DNA of 64,000 nt from G965247265 sp965247265 (lineage in GTDB: Bacteria; Pseudomonadota; Gammaproteobacteria; UBA4575), in NCBI GenBank assembly GCA_965247265.1, contig OZ252002.1:992001-1056000 (forward strand), written 5' to 3'. How positions within the stretch are numbered: the first letter of the stretch is position 1; each line of letters starts with the position of its first letter. The position numbers and the translations under genes were made by a program. Positions 18,288 through 25,676 of the stretch are shown piece by piece. Below the pieces are notes generated by a model. That model worked only from the letters and a program-made list of their open reading frames with translations, did not search any database and was not told where the DNA came from.

Positions 18288-18965
18288 ATGGAAATTTTAA
18301 AGCGAAACAGTTTGAAAGAAGGCGGATTTGCTGGTTTAAAAGAGCATCGCCTGATAAAAGATCCAAGACTTTTTGGCACGCAGGAAAATAACGACGGCAG
18401 CTGGCCTGGCCTGGGAAACTTTGTTTACCTCGCTGATGCCCGCTTTATGCCACACGGTGAAACACGCATGCACAGTCATCATGAGATAGATGTTATCTCT
18501 TTAATGGTCGACGGGAATATCAAGCATGAGGGTTCTTTGGAAAACGGAAAAGATTTATCGCGTAATGATGTGCAGGTGCAGCGTGCTGGCGGAGAAGGCT
18601 TCTCTCATAATGAAATTAACCCAGACGGAAACTGGAACCGACTGATACAACTGTGGGCGTTACCCGAAGTTGCCGGTCAGGCTGCCGGCTATAAAGTTTA
18701 TAAACCTGTTACAGGAGAACTTACTCGTATCTATGGCGGTGAAAACAGCAGTGATACCGATTTTTCATCGAAAACAAAAATTGATGTCGCGTTGCTTAAT
18801 AACGGTCAACAGATAGAAGTGGATGGCCCGTTTCTATCGTACATCACACGCGGAAAAGGTATTGCGAATAATGAACCGGTACAAGATGGTGATTTGATTC
18901 GTGGTAGTTCGATAAAGTTTAAAGCAAGTGAAGATGTGCAGTTAATAGTTATTCACGCAGGATAA
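18288..18965 (+). CDS. pirin-family cupin protein
   Basis: Bicupin of the pirin family. The N-terminal cupin carries the metal-binding pattern RMHSHHEIDVISLMVDGNIKHEG and, later, QRAGGEGFSHNEIN. I chose ATG 18288 (MEILKRNSL) over the upstream TTG 18276 because tttggagg at 18275-18282 is its ribosome site. Some pirins have quercetinase activity or act as redox-sensing regulators. The pairing with an FMN reductase and a LysR regulator suggests a stress or quinone response (inference). Confidence 0.9.
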   Translation: MEILKRNSLKEGGFAGLKEHRLIKDPRLFGTQENNDGSWPGLGNFVYLADARFMPHGETRMHSHHEIDVISLMVDGNIKHEGSLENGKDLSRNDVQVQRAGGEGFSHNEINPDGNWNRLIQLWALPEVAGQAAGYKVYKPVTGELTRIYGGENSSDTDFSSKTKIDVALLNNGQQIEVDGPFLSYITRGKGIANNEPVQDGDLIRGSSIKFKASEDVQLIVIHAG

Positions 18966-18972
18966 AAATACA

Positions 18973-19200
18973 ATGAGACCAAATAAGCAAGTATTGTCAC
19001 CAAACCAACATGTAATAGCGGCCTACACCTTCGCAACATTATTGCCATTGGTTTATTACATTCCACAATGGTTAGTACGTAACGTAACAGATAACCATCT
19101 TTTCGTTACTGTGCTTTCGCTCGCGATCATTGTACCTGTCGTTTCTTATGTCGCTTTACCGCTTTTCTTTAAGGCGTTAGAAATATTAAATGAAAAATGA
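18973..19200 (+). CDS. small two-span membrane protein, 75 aa
   Basis: Not recognised. Two hydrophobic segments, at about residues 15-33 (AAYTFATLLPLVYYIP) and 43-66 (LFVTVLSLAIIVPVVSYVALPLFF), indicate an inner-membrane hairpin. It follows the pirin gene by 7 bp with agga upstream of the ATG, so it is the probable last gene of the LysR-linked operon. Confidence 0.6.
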   Translation: MRPNKQVLSPNQHVIAAYTFATLLPLVYYIPQWLVRNVTDNHLFVTVLSLAIIVPVVSYVALPLFFKALEILNEK

Positions 19201-19342
19201 TTCTTATTTGTCACCAACTCCTTTAATTTGTTGAAAGAAAGTTGCGTCTGCCTTACTTTGAAAACCGATAAAGGCATGCAAATAAAACATAACAGTAAAG
19301 TTAAAAGGCTTATGACCCGATAACATATTATCATCTTGTCGC

Positions 19343-19373
19343 CAGTGTCCGGAAATGGCCGAAAGTGAATATT
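19343..19373. repeat. island palindromic repeat, copy 1 (degenerate)
   Basis: agtgtccgga atggccgaaa gtgaatatt: both arms are recognisable but mutated; the central atggccgaaa is exact. Confidence 0.6.
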
Positions 19374-19498
19374 AAAAAAATATAAAAATTTTTAAAAAAA
19401 ATATTCTGAGACACCCTTAGTGGAATTAGTAACGGTCCCCGACCGGACTTTTGAGGGTGAAATTTACTTTACAATATCTCTATATATAATGTGTCATG

Positions 19499-19529
19499 AA
19501 TGATCGCTAATGACCCAAAGCGGACATTT
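19499..19529. repeat. island palindromic repeat, copy 2
   Basis: Left arm aatgatcgct, centre aatgaccca, right arm aaagcggacattt. Belongs to the variant with a gaccca centre rather than ggccga. Confidence 0.75.
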
Positions 19530-19574
19530 ACCATTGGATACTAATAACACAAATTAATTTATATAGAGTCCAGT

Positions 19575-20522
19575 ATGACAACCAATAATTCAAAAAAAAC
19601 TATGTTTTTTACTGGTAAATTGTTAGGTAAAAAAATTACTATACCCAATGTTAACCTTGCACCCATGCCATCTTTGACACCTCCCGGTGTGATACTCAAT
19701 GGTAAAAAAGCTGACAATTTTGGTGAGATTGACTCATCTCGAGGCTATCCAGATGTAAAAAGCTTTAAAAGAAAATTTGGTCTGCTAATTCCCGCAACGA
19801 ATACTAGTATGGAGTATGAGCTGTGGAATATTATTTTTAACAATCAAGGGCCATCAGGCCTGGATGGTGTCGGCCTTCACACCGCGAATGTCTTAACGCC
19901 CAAGCCAATATTAAAAACAGAAGAAGATTTAATGGAATACAAAAGACAATTTTTAGGAGGTTTAAAAACAGCTGTGGATCAAGCATTAATGGCAGAGCCA
20001 CAATATTTAATCATGGGCATGAGTCTAGAACATATTATTGGGGGCATTGATGAAATCAGAGCGCCAATGAAAGACATTGAATCATATTCAGGTTTGTCAT
20101 GGGCGACTTGGCATGACGCTATTAATGCAGCTCTAAAAAAATTTAGGGCAAAAAAAATTGGAATAATTACACCATTTGACAAAAAAGGTAATGAGAATGC
20201 AACACAAATGTTTGAAGATTTAGGATTTGATGTTGTAGCAAGTGTTGGGTTTTCTTGTGCTAACGCACTCCATATCGCACATATTCCAAATTGGGCTAAG
20301 GAAAAGGCAATTATAGGATTATTAGCAAATGACGTTAATCAAATCGATGCGGTTGTTCAATGTGGAACGAATATGAGCATGATAGATGTATGCGAAAAAT
20401 TGGAACCAATTATTGGGATTCCAGTTTTAGGAATTAATGCTGTAACTTTTTGGTATGCACTACGGGAAAATGGGTTTGATGGTGCATTGATGAGAGCAGG
20501 TAGATTGCTACGAGATTTCTAG
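19575..20522 (+). CDS. Asp/Glu racemase-fold enzyme (maleate isomerase / arylmalonate decarboxylase-like)
   Basis: 315-aa protein. The core (residues 70-315) matches the maleate isomerase/arylmalonate decarboxylase branch of the Asp/Glu racemase superfamily: FGLLIPATNTSMEYELWNI near 72, IGIITPFDKKGNENATQMF near 195, and VVQCGTNMSMIDV near 255 with the C-terminal catalytic cysteine. The first half-site, which in racemases and maleate isomerases holds another Cys, reads LIMGMSLEHI without one. A single Cys is the arylmalonate-decarboxylase pattern. The first 65 residues are an unusual basic extension (GKLLGKKITIPNVNLAPMPS). The substrate is unknown. A nitroreductase gene follows 63 bp downstream. 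Confidence 0.8.
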   Translation: MTTNNSKKTMFFTGKLLGKKITIPNVNLAPMPSLTPPGVILNGKKADNFGEIDSSRGYPDVKSFKRKFGLLIPATNTSMEYELWNIIFNNQGPSGLDGVGLHTANVLTPKPILKTEEDLMEYKRQFLGGLKTAVDQALMAEPQYLIMGMSLEHIIGGIDEIRAPMKDIESYSGLSWATWHDAINAALKKFRAKKIGIITPFDKKGNENATQMFEDLGFDVVASVGFSCANALHIAHIPNWAKEKAIIGLLANDVNQIDAVVQCGTNMSMIDVCEKLEPIIGIPVLGINAVTFWYALRENGFDGALMRAGRLLRDF

Positions 20523-20585
20523 TTAATTTAGTGGCGGGATTATATTGCTTCGCTAAATCGGAATAAATAAAAATGAGAATAAATT

Positions 20586-21179
20586 ATGATTAAACATGCA
20601 AATGTAAATTATCCAATTCATGAAATTATTGCTAAGCGTTGGAGTCCTTATCGATTTGCGGATCGTGCATTATCGAAAGAAGACTTACTTTCATTATTTG
20701 AAGCTGCGCGCTGGGCGCCATCCTCTTATAACGAACAACCTTGGCGTTATATTATTGCCCTTAAAGAACAACATGATGAATTTCAAAAACTATTATCTTG
20801 TTTAGTACCCGCGAATCAAGAATGGGCTCAATACGCGAGTGTACTTGCACTTGGAATATCACATTTAGTATTTGATCGGAACGGGAAAGAAAACAAAGCT
20901 TCTATTTATGATCTAGGTGCTGCAGCAGCTCATATTTGTTTTGAAGCAACTGTAAGAGGGATCTACGCACATCAAATGATTGGTATTGAACCGGATAAGG
21001 CTAGAAAAATGTTTAAGATTCCTGATGATTATGAAGTGTTAACGGGAATTGCAATTGGTTATTTGGATGAAAGTAAACATGATTCCAGTGTATTCTCGGA
21101 AAGAGATCAAACTCCTCGCACAAGAAAAAATATATCTGAATTTGTATACAGCAAAAGTTGGAAGTCTTCCTATTTATGA
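20586..21179 (+). CDS. nitroreductase family protein
   Basis: 197-aa FMN-dependent nitroreductase-fold protein. Signatures are KRWSPYRFADRALSKEDLLS (residues 18-37), ARWAPSSYNEQPWRYI (40-55), the FMN-binding region DLGAAAAHICFEATVRGIYAHQM (near 110-132), and IAIGYLDE near 163. Reduces nitro compounds, quinones or flavins with NAD(P)H, normally as a homodimer. Same strand as the racemase-fold gene and plausibly co-transcribed; together they suggest a small catabolic or detoxification cassette. Confidence 0.9.
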   Translation: MIKHANVNYPIHEIIAKRWSPYRFADRALSKEDLLSLFEAARWAPSSYNEQPWRYIIALKEQHDEFQKLLSCLVPANQEWAQYASVLALGISHLVFDRNGKENKASIYDLGAAAAHICFEATVRGIYAHQMIGIEPDKARKMFKIPDDYEVLTGIAIGYLDESKHDSSVFSERDQTPRTRKNISEFVYSKSWKSSYL

Positions 21180-21404
21180 GTAAACAGTTCCCATGTCCAG
21201 TTACGACGATATTTTCTAGAAGAGTTAAACCGGGTTTTGAGAATCAATGAAAGGTCCTAGTCCATTTGATCCTACTCAACAAATTCGACTCAAAATGCAT
21301 CAAACAGAAGTTGGTGTGAGTTGGTCTAGTAAATTTTAAGTTTAATTGAAAACAAACACCAACAGCTCAATTACTTAAAATTAATTACTAGTCGGCAGGT
21401 ATTC

Positions 21405-21435
21405 AATGACCGCTATTGGCCGAAAGCAGACATAA
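21405..21435. repeat. island palindromic repeat, copy 3
   Basis: Left arm aatgaccgct, centre attggccga, right arm aagcagacat. Confidence 0.75.
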
Positions 21436-21627
21436 GCATAAGACCAACTGACATTCCAATCAGTCAGTTTTAAATTATTTTTTGAGGTACCATTTGAGTA
21501 ACCCCACCATTCACATTCACACTCTTTTAAACTTTATTTAACTCTAGACTACACATTACTACTAAGAGTAAAATGTTGTTTTATAACGTTTCGCGTTATT
21601 CAAGAGAGTATGGGAGAGTAAACATGC

Positions 21628-21675
21628 GGTTTTGTAATCAGCAGGTCGTAGGTTCGACTCCTATCGCCAGCTCCA
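21628..21675 (+). other. 3' half of a tRNA-Thr (UGU), relic attachment site
   Basis: The plus strand reads as anticodon loop plus 3' stem (ttttgtaatcagc), a T arm (gtagg ttcgact cctat) and an acceptor strand cgccagc followed by t and cca. The anticodon is TGT. The 5' half is absent. With the tandem ggggccac repeats 65 bp downstream, this looks like an attachment site left by a second integrative element whose integrase is not in the window. Confidence 0.7.
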
Positions 21676-21740
21676 GATTATCCACTTTTATCAACAACTT
21701 CCAATTAAGGATAGATCAAAGAGGATTATAGCAAATCCTT

Positions 21741-21759
21741 GGGGCCACGCTGGGGCCAC
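21741..21759 (+). repeat. tandem ggggccac repeats next to the tRNA-Thr fragment
   Basis: ggggccac at 21741-21748 and 21752-21759, an 11-bp period. Their position 65-85 bp from a tRNA 3' end fits arm-type integrase sites. Confidence 0.5.
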
Positions 21760-21918
21760 GGCTGTTACGTAAATCTATTTGAAAATAGTTAATTTATCTG
21801 ATTTTACAAGAAGTAGGGGCGCCCCCGGCCTTTCGAATACAAGTGGTGGTGAGGGTCATTAAAAAAATGAAAATTCCCGAGGTATTAAATTTGAGTAAGA
21901 TTAGTCAAGATGTAAATC

Positions 21919-21949
21919 AATGTCTGCTAACGACCCAAAGCGGACATTT
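21919..21949. repeat. island palindromic repeat, copy 4
   Basis: Left arm aatgtctgct, centre aacgaccca, right arm aagcggacattt. Confidence 0.75.
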
Positions 21950-21976
21950 GTATTAACAATAAAAATTTAATCAATC

Positions 21977-22300
21977 TTGAAAACTGATTACTTGAAAAAT
22001 GGATTTTGTTGGGCGCATATCATATGGGCAATAGCTGGACTCAGTTTATGTTATTGGTTAGTAACATTAGAAGGCGGACATCCTTCGGGAATTTTGTTTG
22101 TTCCTATCGCTGCAGCGATATGGCTAGTAGGTCATCTGCTGCTTTGGCTAAGCCGTAAACTAGCGAATTACAGAAAATATTCAGCAGACAATAAAAGTAG
22201 TATAAGCAGATGGTGGCTACTGATGCTGCTAGTCCTTGTATTTCTGTGCGGAATTGTATTTATCTTTGGAATACTATTTTTGGTAAGTTTTTTTGTCTGA
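21977..22300 (+). CDS. small membrane protein, 107 aa
   Basis: Not recognised. Three hydrophobic segments at about residues 13-30, 38-58 and 83-106 with short polar links. The frame has only TTG starts near its beginning and no good Shine-Dalgarno, so the start is uncertain. It may be truncated at the 5' end by the repeat just upstream. Flanked on both sides by palindrome copies (21919 and 22338), an arrangement like a mobile cassette. Confidence 0.45.
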   Translation: MKTDYLKNGFCWAHIIWAIAGLSLCYWLVTLEGGHPSGILFVPIAAAIWLVGHLLLWLSRKLANYRKYSADNKSSISRWWLLMLLVLVFLCGIVFIFGILFLVSFFV

Positions 22301-22337
22301 ATGCAATCGGTCATGCATCAGATTTTCAAGTGTTATG

Positions 22338-22365
22338 TGACCGCTAACGACCCAAAGCGGACGTT
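22338..22365. repeat. island palindromic repeat, copy 5
   Basis: Left arm tgaccgct, centre aacgaccca, right arm aagcggacgtt. Confidence 0.75.
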
Positions 22366-22386
22366 CATAATACATGCCACTATTTA

Positions 22387-22770
22387 TTAAATTCCTTTAA
22401 AAACATCAGATTTGCCTGATAAGTCTAATATAATAAATAGTAAAACAAGAATTAATAGTGCAGCGACTATGCCTACACCCCCAGCGGCTGGAAGTTCTTC
22501 TAGCTGCTGTGCAAACACTCTAACTTCTTCATTTGTCATCGCATTTATACGCTCTTGTGCTTGTTCAGCAGTAACACCATAATTTTCGAGCAGCTTTTGT
22601 GCTTCATCTTGTTTAATCATAGTACGAAGAGTGTCTCGATCTTGATTCACTTCTTGCTGAGTCATAAATTGCTCAGTTCCAATGAATCCTGCATATACGG
22701 GCATAGTTTGACTAAACACTAGTGCCATAGAAGATAGATAGATCATTGAGATTTTAAAAAAACCACTCAT
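22387..22770 (-). CDS. PA2779-family membrane protein
   Basis: Start set at ATG 22770 (MSGFFKISMIY) because aagagg lies 5 bp before it; an in-frame ATG at 22794 lacks one. A signal-like N-terminal hydrophobic segment is followed by an acidic, helical region (RDTLRTMIKQDEAQKLLENYGVTAEQAQERINAM) and a C-terminal membrane span (VGIVAALLILVLLFIILDLSG). This is the layout of the PA2779 family, often encoded beside a PA2778-type C39-like peptidase. No such partner is present here. Function unknown. Confidence 0.75.
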   Translation of the reverse strand: MSGFFKISMIYLSSMALVFSQTMPVYAGFIGTEQFMTQQEVNQDRDTLRTMIKQDEAQKLLENYGVTAEQAQERINAMTNEEVRVFAQQLEELPAAGGVGIVAALLILVLLFIILDLSGKSDVFKGI

Positions 22771-23077
22771 TTGATACCTCTTGATAATTATCAACTAAAA
22801 GTTTTTAATAAAACAATATTCTTGTCTCAAGAATACTTAACAAATGTGAAGTAGAGTTTAGTTTAAGTATTGTTCTTGCTGGTTTCACTTGAGTAAGCTG
22901 CGAGTGAGTACATAATTCGGATATTCGGGCGAATCAAAAAAGTATTGACGCTATTGATCAAAAGCCTCCTACGATCGAATAATTTAAGCCAATCATCGTC
23001 TCTGATCATAGGCGAAACCGCATGTTTCTATAATGCTTGCTTCCCAATGATGAGAACGAATGTTCAAGGAAGCTGAG

Positions 23078-23380
23078 ATGATGAAGTACATACTATCTAT
23101 TATGTTATTCGCTATTTTTCTAATGCCTGTAACCCTTCTTGCGGGTAATATTGACGAAGGTGCCGTTATTGGTGGTGCAGCTGGGGGTGGTGCCGGTGCT
23201 GCAGTTGGATCCGCAGTTGGTGGTAAAGAAGGTGCAGTGATCGGAGCTGCAGTAGGTGCTGCGGCGGGTGCCTATATCGGTGCAGAAGATGACGATTCAC
23301 ACCAGCTCCATAGTGGCCGTCATGATAACGGATTACATTTAGGGCACAATAAAAATAAACATAAGAACAAACATAAATAA
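23078..23380 (+). CDS. secreted glycine-zipper protein
   Basis: About 100 aa. The start is taken at ATG 23078, with aagga 7 bp upstream, rather than 23060. A signal peptide (YILSIMLFAIFLMPVTLLAG) is followed by a glycine-zipper region (GGAAGGGAGAAVGSAVGGKEG, then GAAVGAAAGAYIGAEDD) and a His/Lys/Asn-rich tail ending HNKNKHKNKHK. Glycine zippers form membrane-associated helices. The histidine-rich tail could bind metal, but that is speculation. The minus-strand riboswitch listed next points toward the 3' end of this gene. Confidence 0.7.
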   Translation: MMKYILSIMLFAIFLMPVTLLAGNIDEGAVIGGAAGGGAGAAVGSAVGGKEGAVIGAAVGAAAGAYIGAEDDDSHQLHSGRHDNGLHLGHNKNKHKNKHK

Positions 23381-23470
23381 TAGCGCAGCGGAGATTATTA
23401 AAATCTTGGAAGCAAAGTGGGTTTGCTGGACGTTAGCGAGTGGAGTTAATGAAACTTGGCGTACTATCCT

Positions 23471-23545
23471 GGCAATCCCGCTGTCTTAGAAACTTTGCTT
23501 CCTTAGACCGGTAATTTTGCGCCCCTATTTTTCAATAGGTTTGCC
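23471..23545 (-). ncRNA. c-di-GMP-I (GEMM) riboswitch aptamer
   Basis: Read on the minus strand: GGCAAACC, a TATT-GAAA-AATA hairpin with a GAAA tetraloop, GGGGCGCAAAA, CCGGTCTAA, a variable stem, then AAGACAGCGGGATTGCC closing P1. Each block and its order match the GEMM-I consensus (GGCAAACC, GNRA loop, GACGCAAAGC, CCGG.CUAA, GGUAGCGGGGUUACC). The element in the variable stem (ggaagcaaagt) is complementary to actttgcttcc about 90 nt downstream on the same strand, a possible expression-platform switch. No minus-strand gene follows within 650 nt. Confidence 0.8.
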
Positions 23546-23577
23546 GTTTTTCAGTAGTAATGATTCCTCCAAGTTTT

Positions 23578-24092
23578 ATTAAGTTCATTATAAATAATTT
23601 ATCTCAAAATTGGCTGGGTGAAATTCACATTACCTTGTGGTTTTAGTTGTGAAAAACAACGAAGTGAAATTTTTAAATTAACTCAGACTCAGTGATTTAT
23701 TGAGTAACTAAAGTAAGAGGTTATTTTTACCCGATAAATAGCAGTATAAGAATTGATAAGTAACACTACATTTCGTTATTCTCACTAGAAGATGAAGTAA
23801 ACTAAATCGGCTCCAAAGCATCTAAACATTTAAGTGGAAAGCTAAATTTTTGTAAGGAACGTAAGGATGGCCAAGAAATCACTCTTTGATAACATTGTTG
23901 GGAAGGTGCAGTCCCAATTAAAAAAAGAGTCGTCTGTACAAGATGAAAGTGAAGTGGATCATTTACGGATGACCCAAGATAATTCACAGATTATTAAGAA
24001 GCCAGCGACTAAAAAAGATCCACGTATCGATACCGGAATATTAAAAGATCGCATTAGAGAAAAGATCGGGAAAATTAAGAGTGATCCTAGCT
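23578..24092 (+). repeat. 515-bp perfect direct repeat, left copy
   Basis: Identical base for base to 29198-29712 on reading both copies. It contains about 290 bp of upstream sequence and all coding codons of a 75-aa gene; the copies diverge within the stop codon (TAA here, TGA in the right copy). Confidence 0.97.
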
Positions 24093-24094
24093 AA
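23867..24094 (+). CDS. hypothetical protein, 75 aa (duplicated copy A)
   Basis: Not recognised. A lysine- and aspartate-rich soluble protein (MAKKSLFDNIVGKVQSQLKK..., ending IREKIGKIKSDPS) with no cysteine and no membrane segment. gtaagga lies 5-11 bp before the ATG. The protein is identical to the one at 29487. Preservation of the frame in both copies is expected given the perfect nucleotide identity and does not by itself prove expression. Confidence 0.6.
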   Translation: MAKKSLFDNIVGKVQSQLKKESSVQDESEVDHLRMTQDNSQIIKKPATKKDPRIDTGILKDRIREKIGKIKSDPS

Positions 24095-24124
24095 AAATAA
24101 AGAATAATAAGCGTTAAGAATTAG

Positions 24125-24358
24125 TTAGTTTTTCTTAAATTGATTCTTGTCAAAATTAACATCTAATTCATTTACCTCAATTTTTGCAATACGTCGGTCA
24201 GGCATTGACCGTCGGTCTCTATTAATCAGTTTACCAATTCGATTAATAACTGGAAATTTTGCGCGACCAAATGTGCGCCGATCCGGTTCACGCCGACGAT
24301 CCATTTCGGCTACTTTTGCATCAACAATTTCATTGGTTTTCTCTACTTTAAACCACAT
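24125..24358 (-). CDS. hypothetical basic protein, 77 aa
   Basis: Not recognised. Highly charged, with two related arginine-rich blocks, DRRREPDRRTFGR and RDRRSMPDRRIAK. A similar ERRDRRDRRKP block starts the membrane protein at 3017. No membrane segment. The reverse frame is also open (24147-24374), but this strand has the more natural composition. No strong Shine-Dalgarno, so certainty is modest. Confidence 0.45.
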   Translation of the reverse strand: MWFKVEKTNEIVDAKVAEMDRRREPDRRTFGRAKFPVINRIGKLINRDRRSMPDRRIAKIEVNELDVNFDKNQFKKN

Positions 24359-24510
24359 TTTAAATACTCAATGATGTTTGTATTCAGCTTACTGGATTTG
24401 AGGTTTAATGCTTGTTAAAAGGATTTTGAAGGTAATGAATATTTGATCAAAGGCATGAGTGATCAAAACTGAGATTTAAAGCTTATCCAAGAAAATAAGT
24501 TTAAATTTGA

Positions 24511-24690
24511 ATGACCGCTTATGACCGCTTATGACCGCTTATGACCGCTTATGACCGCTTATGACCGCTTATGACCGCTTATGACCGCTTATGACCGCTT
24601 ATGACCGCTTATGACCGCTTATGACCGCTTATGACCGCTTATGACCGCTCTTATGACCGCTTATGACCGCTTATGGCCGAAAGCGGACAT
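24511..24690 (+). repeat. tandem array: 16 units of atgaccgctt ending in a full palindrome arm
   Basis: Thirteen exact 10-bp units (24511-24640), one 12-bp variant atgaccgctctt, two more exact units, then atggccga and the right arm aagcggacat. The unit equals the left arm of the dispersed palindrome. There are no unique spacers, so it is not a CRISPR. The flanking 24375-24510 and 24691-24953 hold no evident gene. Confidence 0.95.
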
Positions 24691-24953
24691 AGAGTCTATA
24701 GATAAGTTTAAAATAAATGAGTGTATACAAATGTAGATGGTCGCTATTCCTTAATTGTTCATGTAAGCTGAATTTTCATTAGAAGTTCCTATAACAATTT
24801 TCTTTCGGTTTTCACAACCTCGCTGGTTTTTGACAATCAATTCTAATTTTCGATTCTGTTGTCACAATGCTAATGAAATCAAACCGCTCATTCAGATAGG
24901 TCGAATATAGGGAGCGCAAACGAAAAACTCGAATACGAACTGGGTCTTTAGCT

Positions 24954-25211
24954 ATGAAATTATATGTAGGCAACCTTCCTAGAAGTTTCACGAATATTGA
25001 TCTAAAAAAACTATTTAATGAAGTTGGAGACGTCTCTAGGGCAACCATAATGACCGATCGAAAATCTGGACATTCTTTTTGTTTTGGTTTCGTGAATATG
25101 GACCATGAGTCAGGTCAGCAGGCAATCCAGAAACTTAATAAACGCATAATTAATAATAGAACACTGCGCGTCAACGAAGTCGAGCTACCTAATTTTTTGC
25201 CGATGAAATAA
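24954..25211 (+). CDS. RNA-recognition-motif (RRM) protein, 85 aa
   Basis: A single RRM domain. RNP2 is LYVGNL (residues 3-8) and RNP1 is SFCFGFVNM (residues 40-48), with the intervening LKKLFNEVGDVSRATIMTDR in register. Bacterial stand-alone RRM proteins of this size resemble cyanobacterial Rbp and other small RNA-binding proteins, often linked to cold or stress. It lies between the tandem palindrome array and palindrome copy 7, with no co-directional partner. No obvious Shine-Dalgarno before the ATG. Confidence 0.88.
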   Translation: MKLYVGNLPRSFTNIDLKKLFNEVGDVSRATIMTDRKSGHSFCFGFVNMDHESGQQAIQKLNKRIINNRTLRVNEVELPNFLPMK

Positions 25212-25268
25212 AGGAATAAATCGTATTAATCAGGAAATTAAAATATGATTGATCACTTTAATGCGTAT

Positions 25269-25296
25269 AACTGCTTTTGGCCGTAAGCAGACATTC
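25269..25296. repeat. island palindromic repeat, copy 7
   Basis: aactgctttt, ggccgt, aagcagacattc: a variant in which both arms carry compensating changes (ctgct / agcag), so pairing is kept. Confidence 0.65.
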
Positions 25297-25381
25297 ATCA
25301 AATTCATCAATAAACTTTATAGAAAAGTTCTAGTAGCACGTTATTTTTTCAAAGCGTAGTGTAATTAACGCGGTGATTTAA

Positions 25382-25545
25382 TTGTTATTTGAAGCCGTAG
25401 GCACAAACAAATAACAAGACATGACGTGATTGAGTATAAGTCGTAACACTTAGAAATGAATTTATACTGCACATGTCAATATGTCGGAATGCCGCACATA
25501 GCATAAGCCTATGTTGAAAGCCCGCGATCTTAAGCGGGCTTTCTT
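25382..25545 (+). ncRNA. possible small RNA: hairpin plus strong terminator
   Basis: A perfect 10-bp stem (ttgttatttg / caaataacaa, 25382-25391 and 25408-25417) is followed about 100 bp later by a strong terminator. No ORF with a start and ribosome site occupies the interval. This organisation could be a small noncoding RNA or the 5' and 3' remains of a lost gene. Confidence 0.35.
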
Positions 25546-25550
25546 TATTT
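25517..25550 (+). terminator. strong Rho-independent terminator
   Basis: Perfect 9-bp GC-rich stem aaagcccgc / gcgggcttt (25517-25525 and 25534-25542), 8-base loop, then ctttattt. It has no coding gene directly upstream. Confidence 0.85.
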
Positions 25551-25599
25551 CGTGGATAAAAAATATTAGTTGTTTAGACAAAAAGTTCGTAGTCATACC

Positions 25600-25630
25600 A
25601 CTGACCGCGTATGGCCGAAAGCAGGCATTA
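25600..25630. repeat. island palindromic repeat, copy 8
   Basis: Left arm ctgaccgcgt, centre atggccga, right arm aagcaggcatt. The downstream 80 bp resemble those after copy 1. Confidence 0.7.
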
Positions 25631-25676
25631 AAAAAATATTTATAAAATTATATAAAATTTTGAGGGACAGGCTTAA

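Larger units (their letters stand above)
19201..19574. other. 374-bp gene-free stretch with two palindromic repeats
   Basis: No coding frame is convincing. It contains two copies of the island palindrome family (19343-19373 and 19499-19529), with an A/T-rich tract between them and the sequence cccgaccggac near 19437. The latter segment has a diverged relative at about 25630-25710, downstream of another palindrome copy, so the repeated unit can be longer than the palindrome. Confidence 0.5.
21180..21976. other. 797-bp gene-poor region with an old integration scar
   Basis: Contains palindrome copies 3 and 4, the tRNA-Thr 3' fragment and the ggggccac repeats listed separately. A 30-codon frame at 21247 (MKGPSPFDPTQQIRLKMHQT...) ends at TAA and may be a gene remnant. 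A GC-rich block ggggcgcccccggcc lies near 21818. Nothing else coding is visible. Confidence 0.5.

Noticed and set aside
23802..23987. Minus-strand 61-aa frame in the 515-bp repeat (and its copy at 29422-29607)
   Set aside because: It overlaps the plus-strand 75-aa gene, has no ribosome site, and its composition looks like a reverse shadow.
24147..24374. Plus-strand frame opposite the 24125-24358 gene
   Set aside because: Arg/Ser-rich shadow of the basic protein on the other strand; no ribosome site.
24511..24690. CRISPR-like array
   Set aside because: Units are contiguous 10-bp repeats without spacers, and no cas genes occur in the window.
24812..25048. Minus-strand frame over the start of the RRM gene
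   Set aside because: The RRM domain on the plus strand is unmistakable; this is its shadow.
25382..25417. Integron attC site
   Set aside because: The stem is perfect and lacks the R'/R'' core GTTRRRY and the bulged bases of attC; no integron integrase is present.
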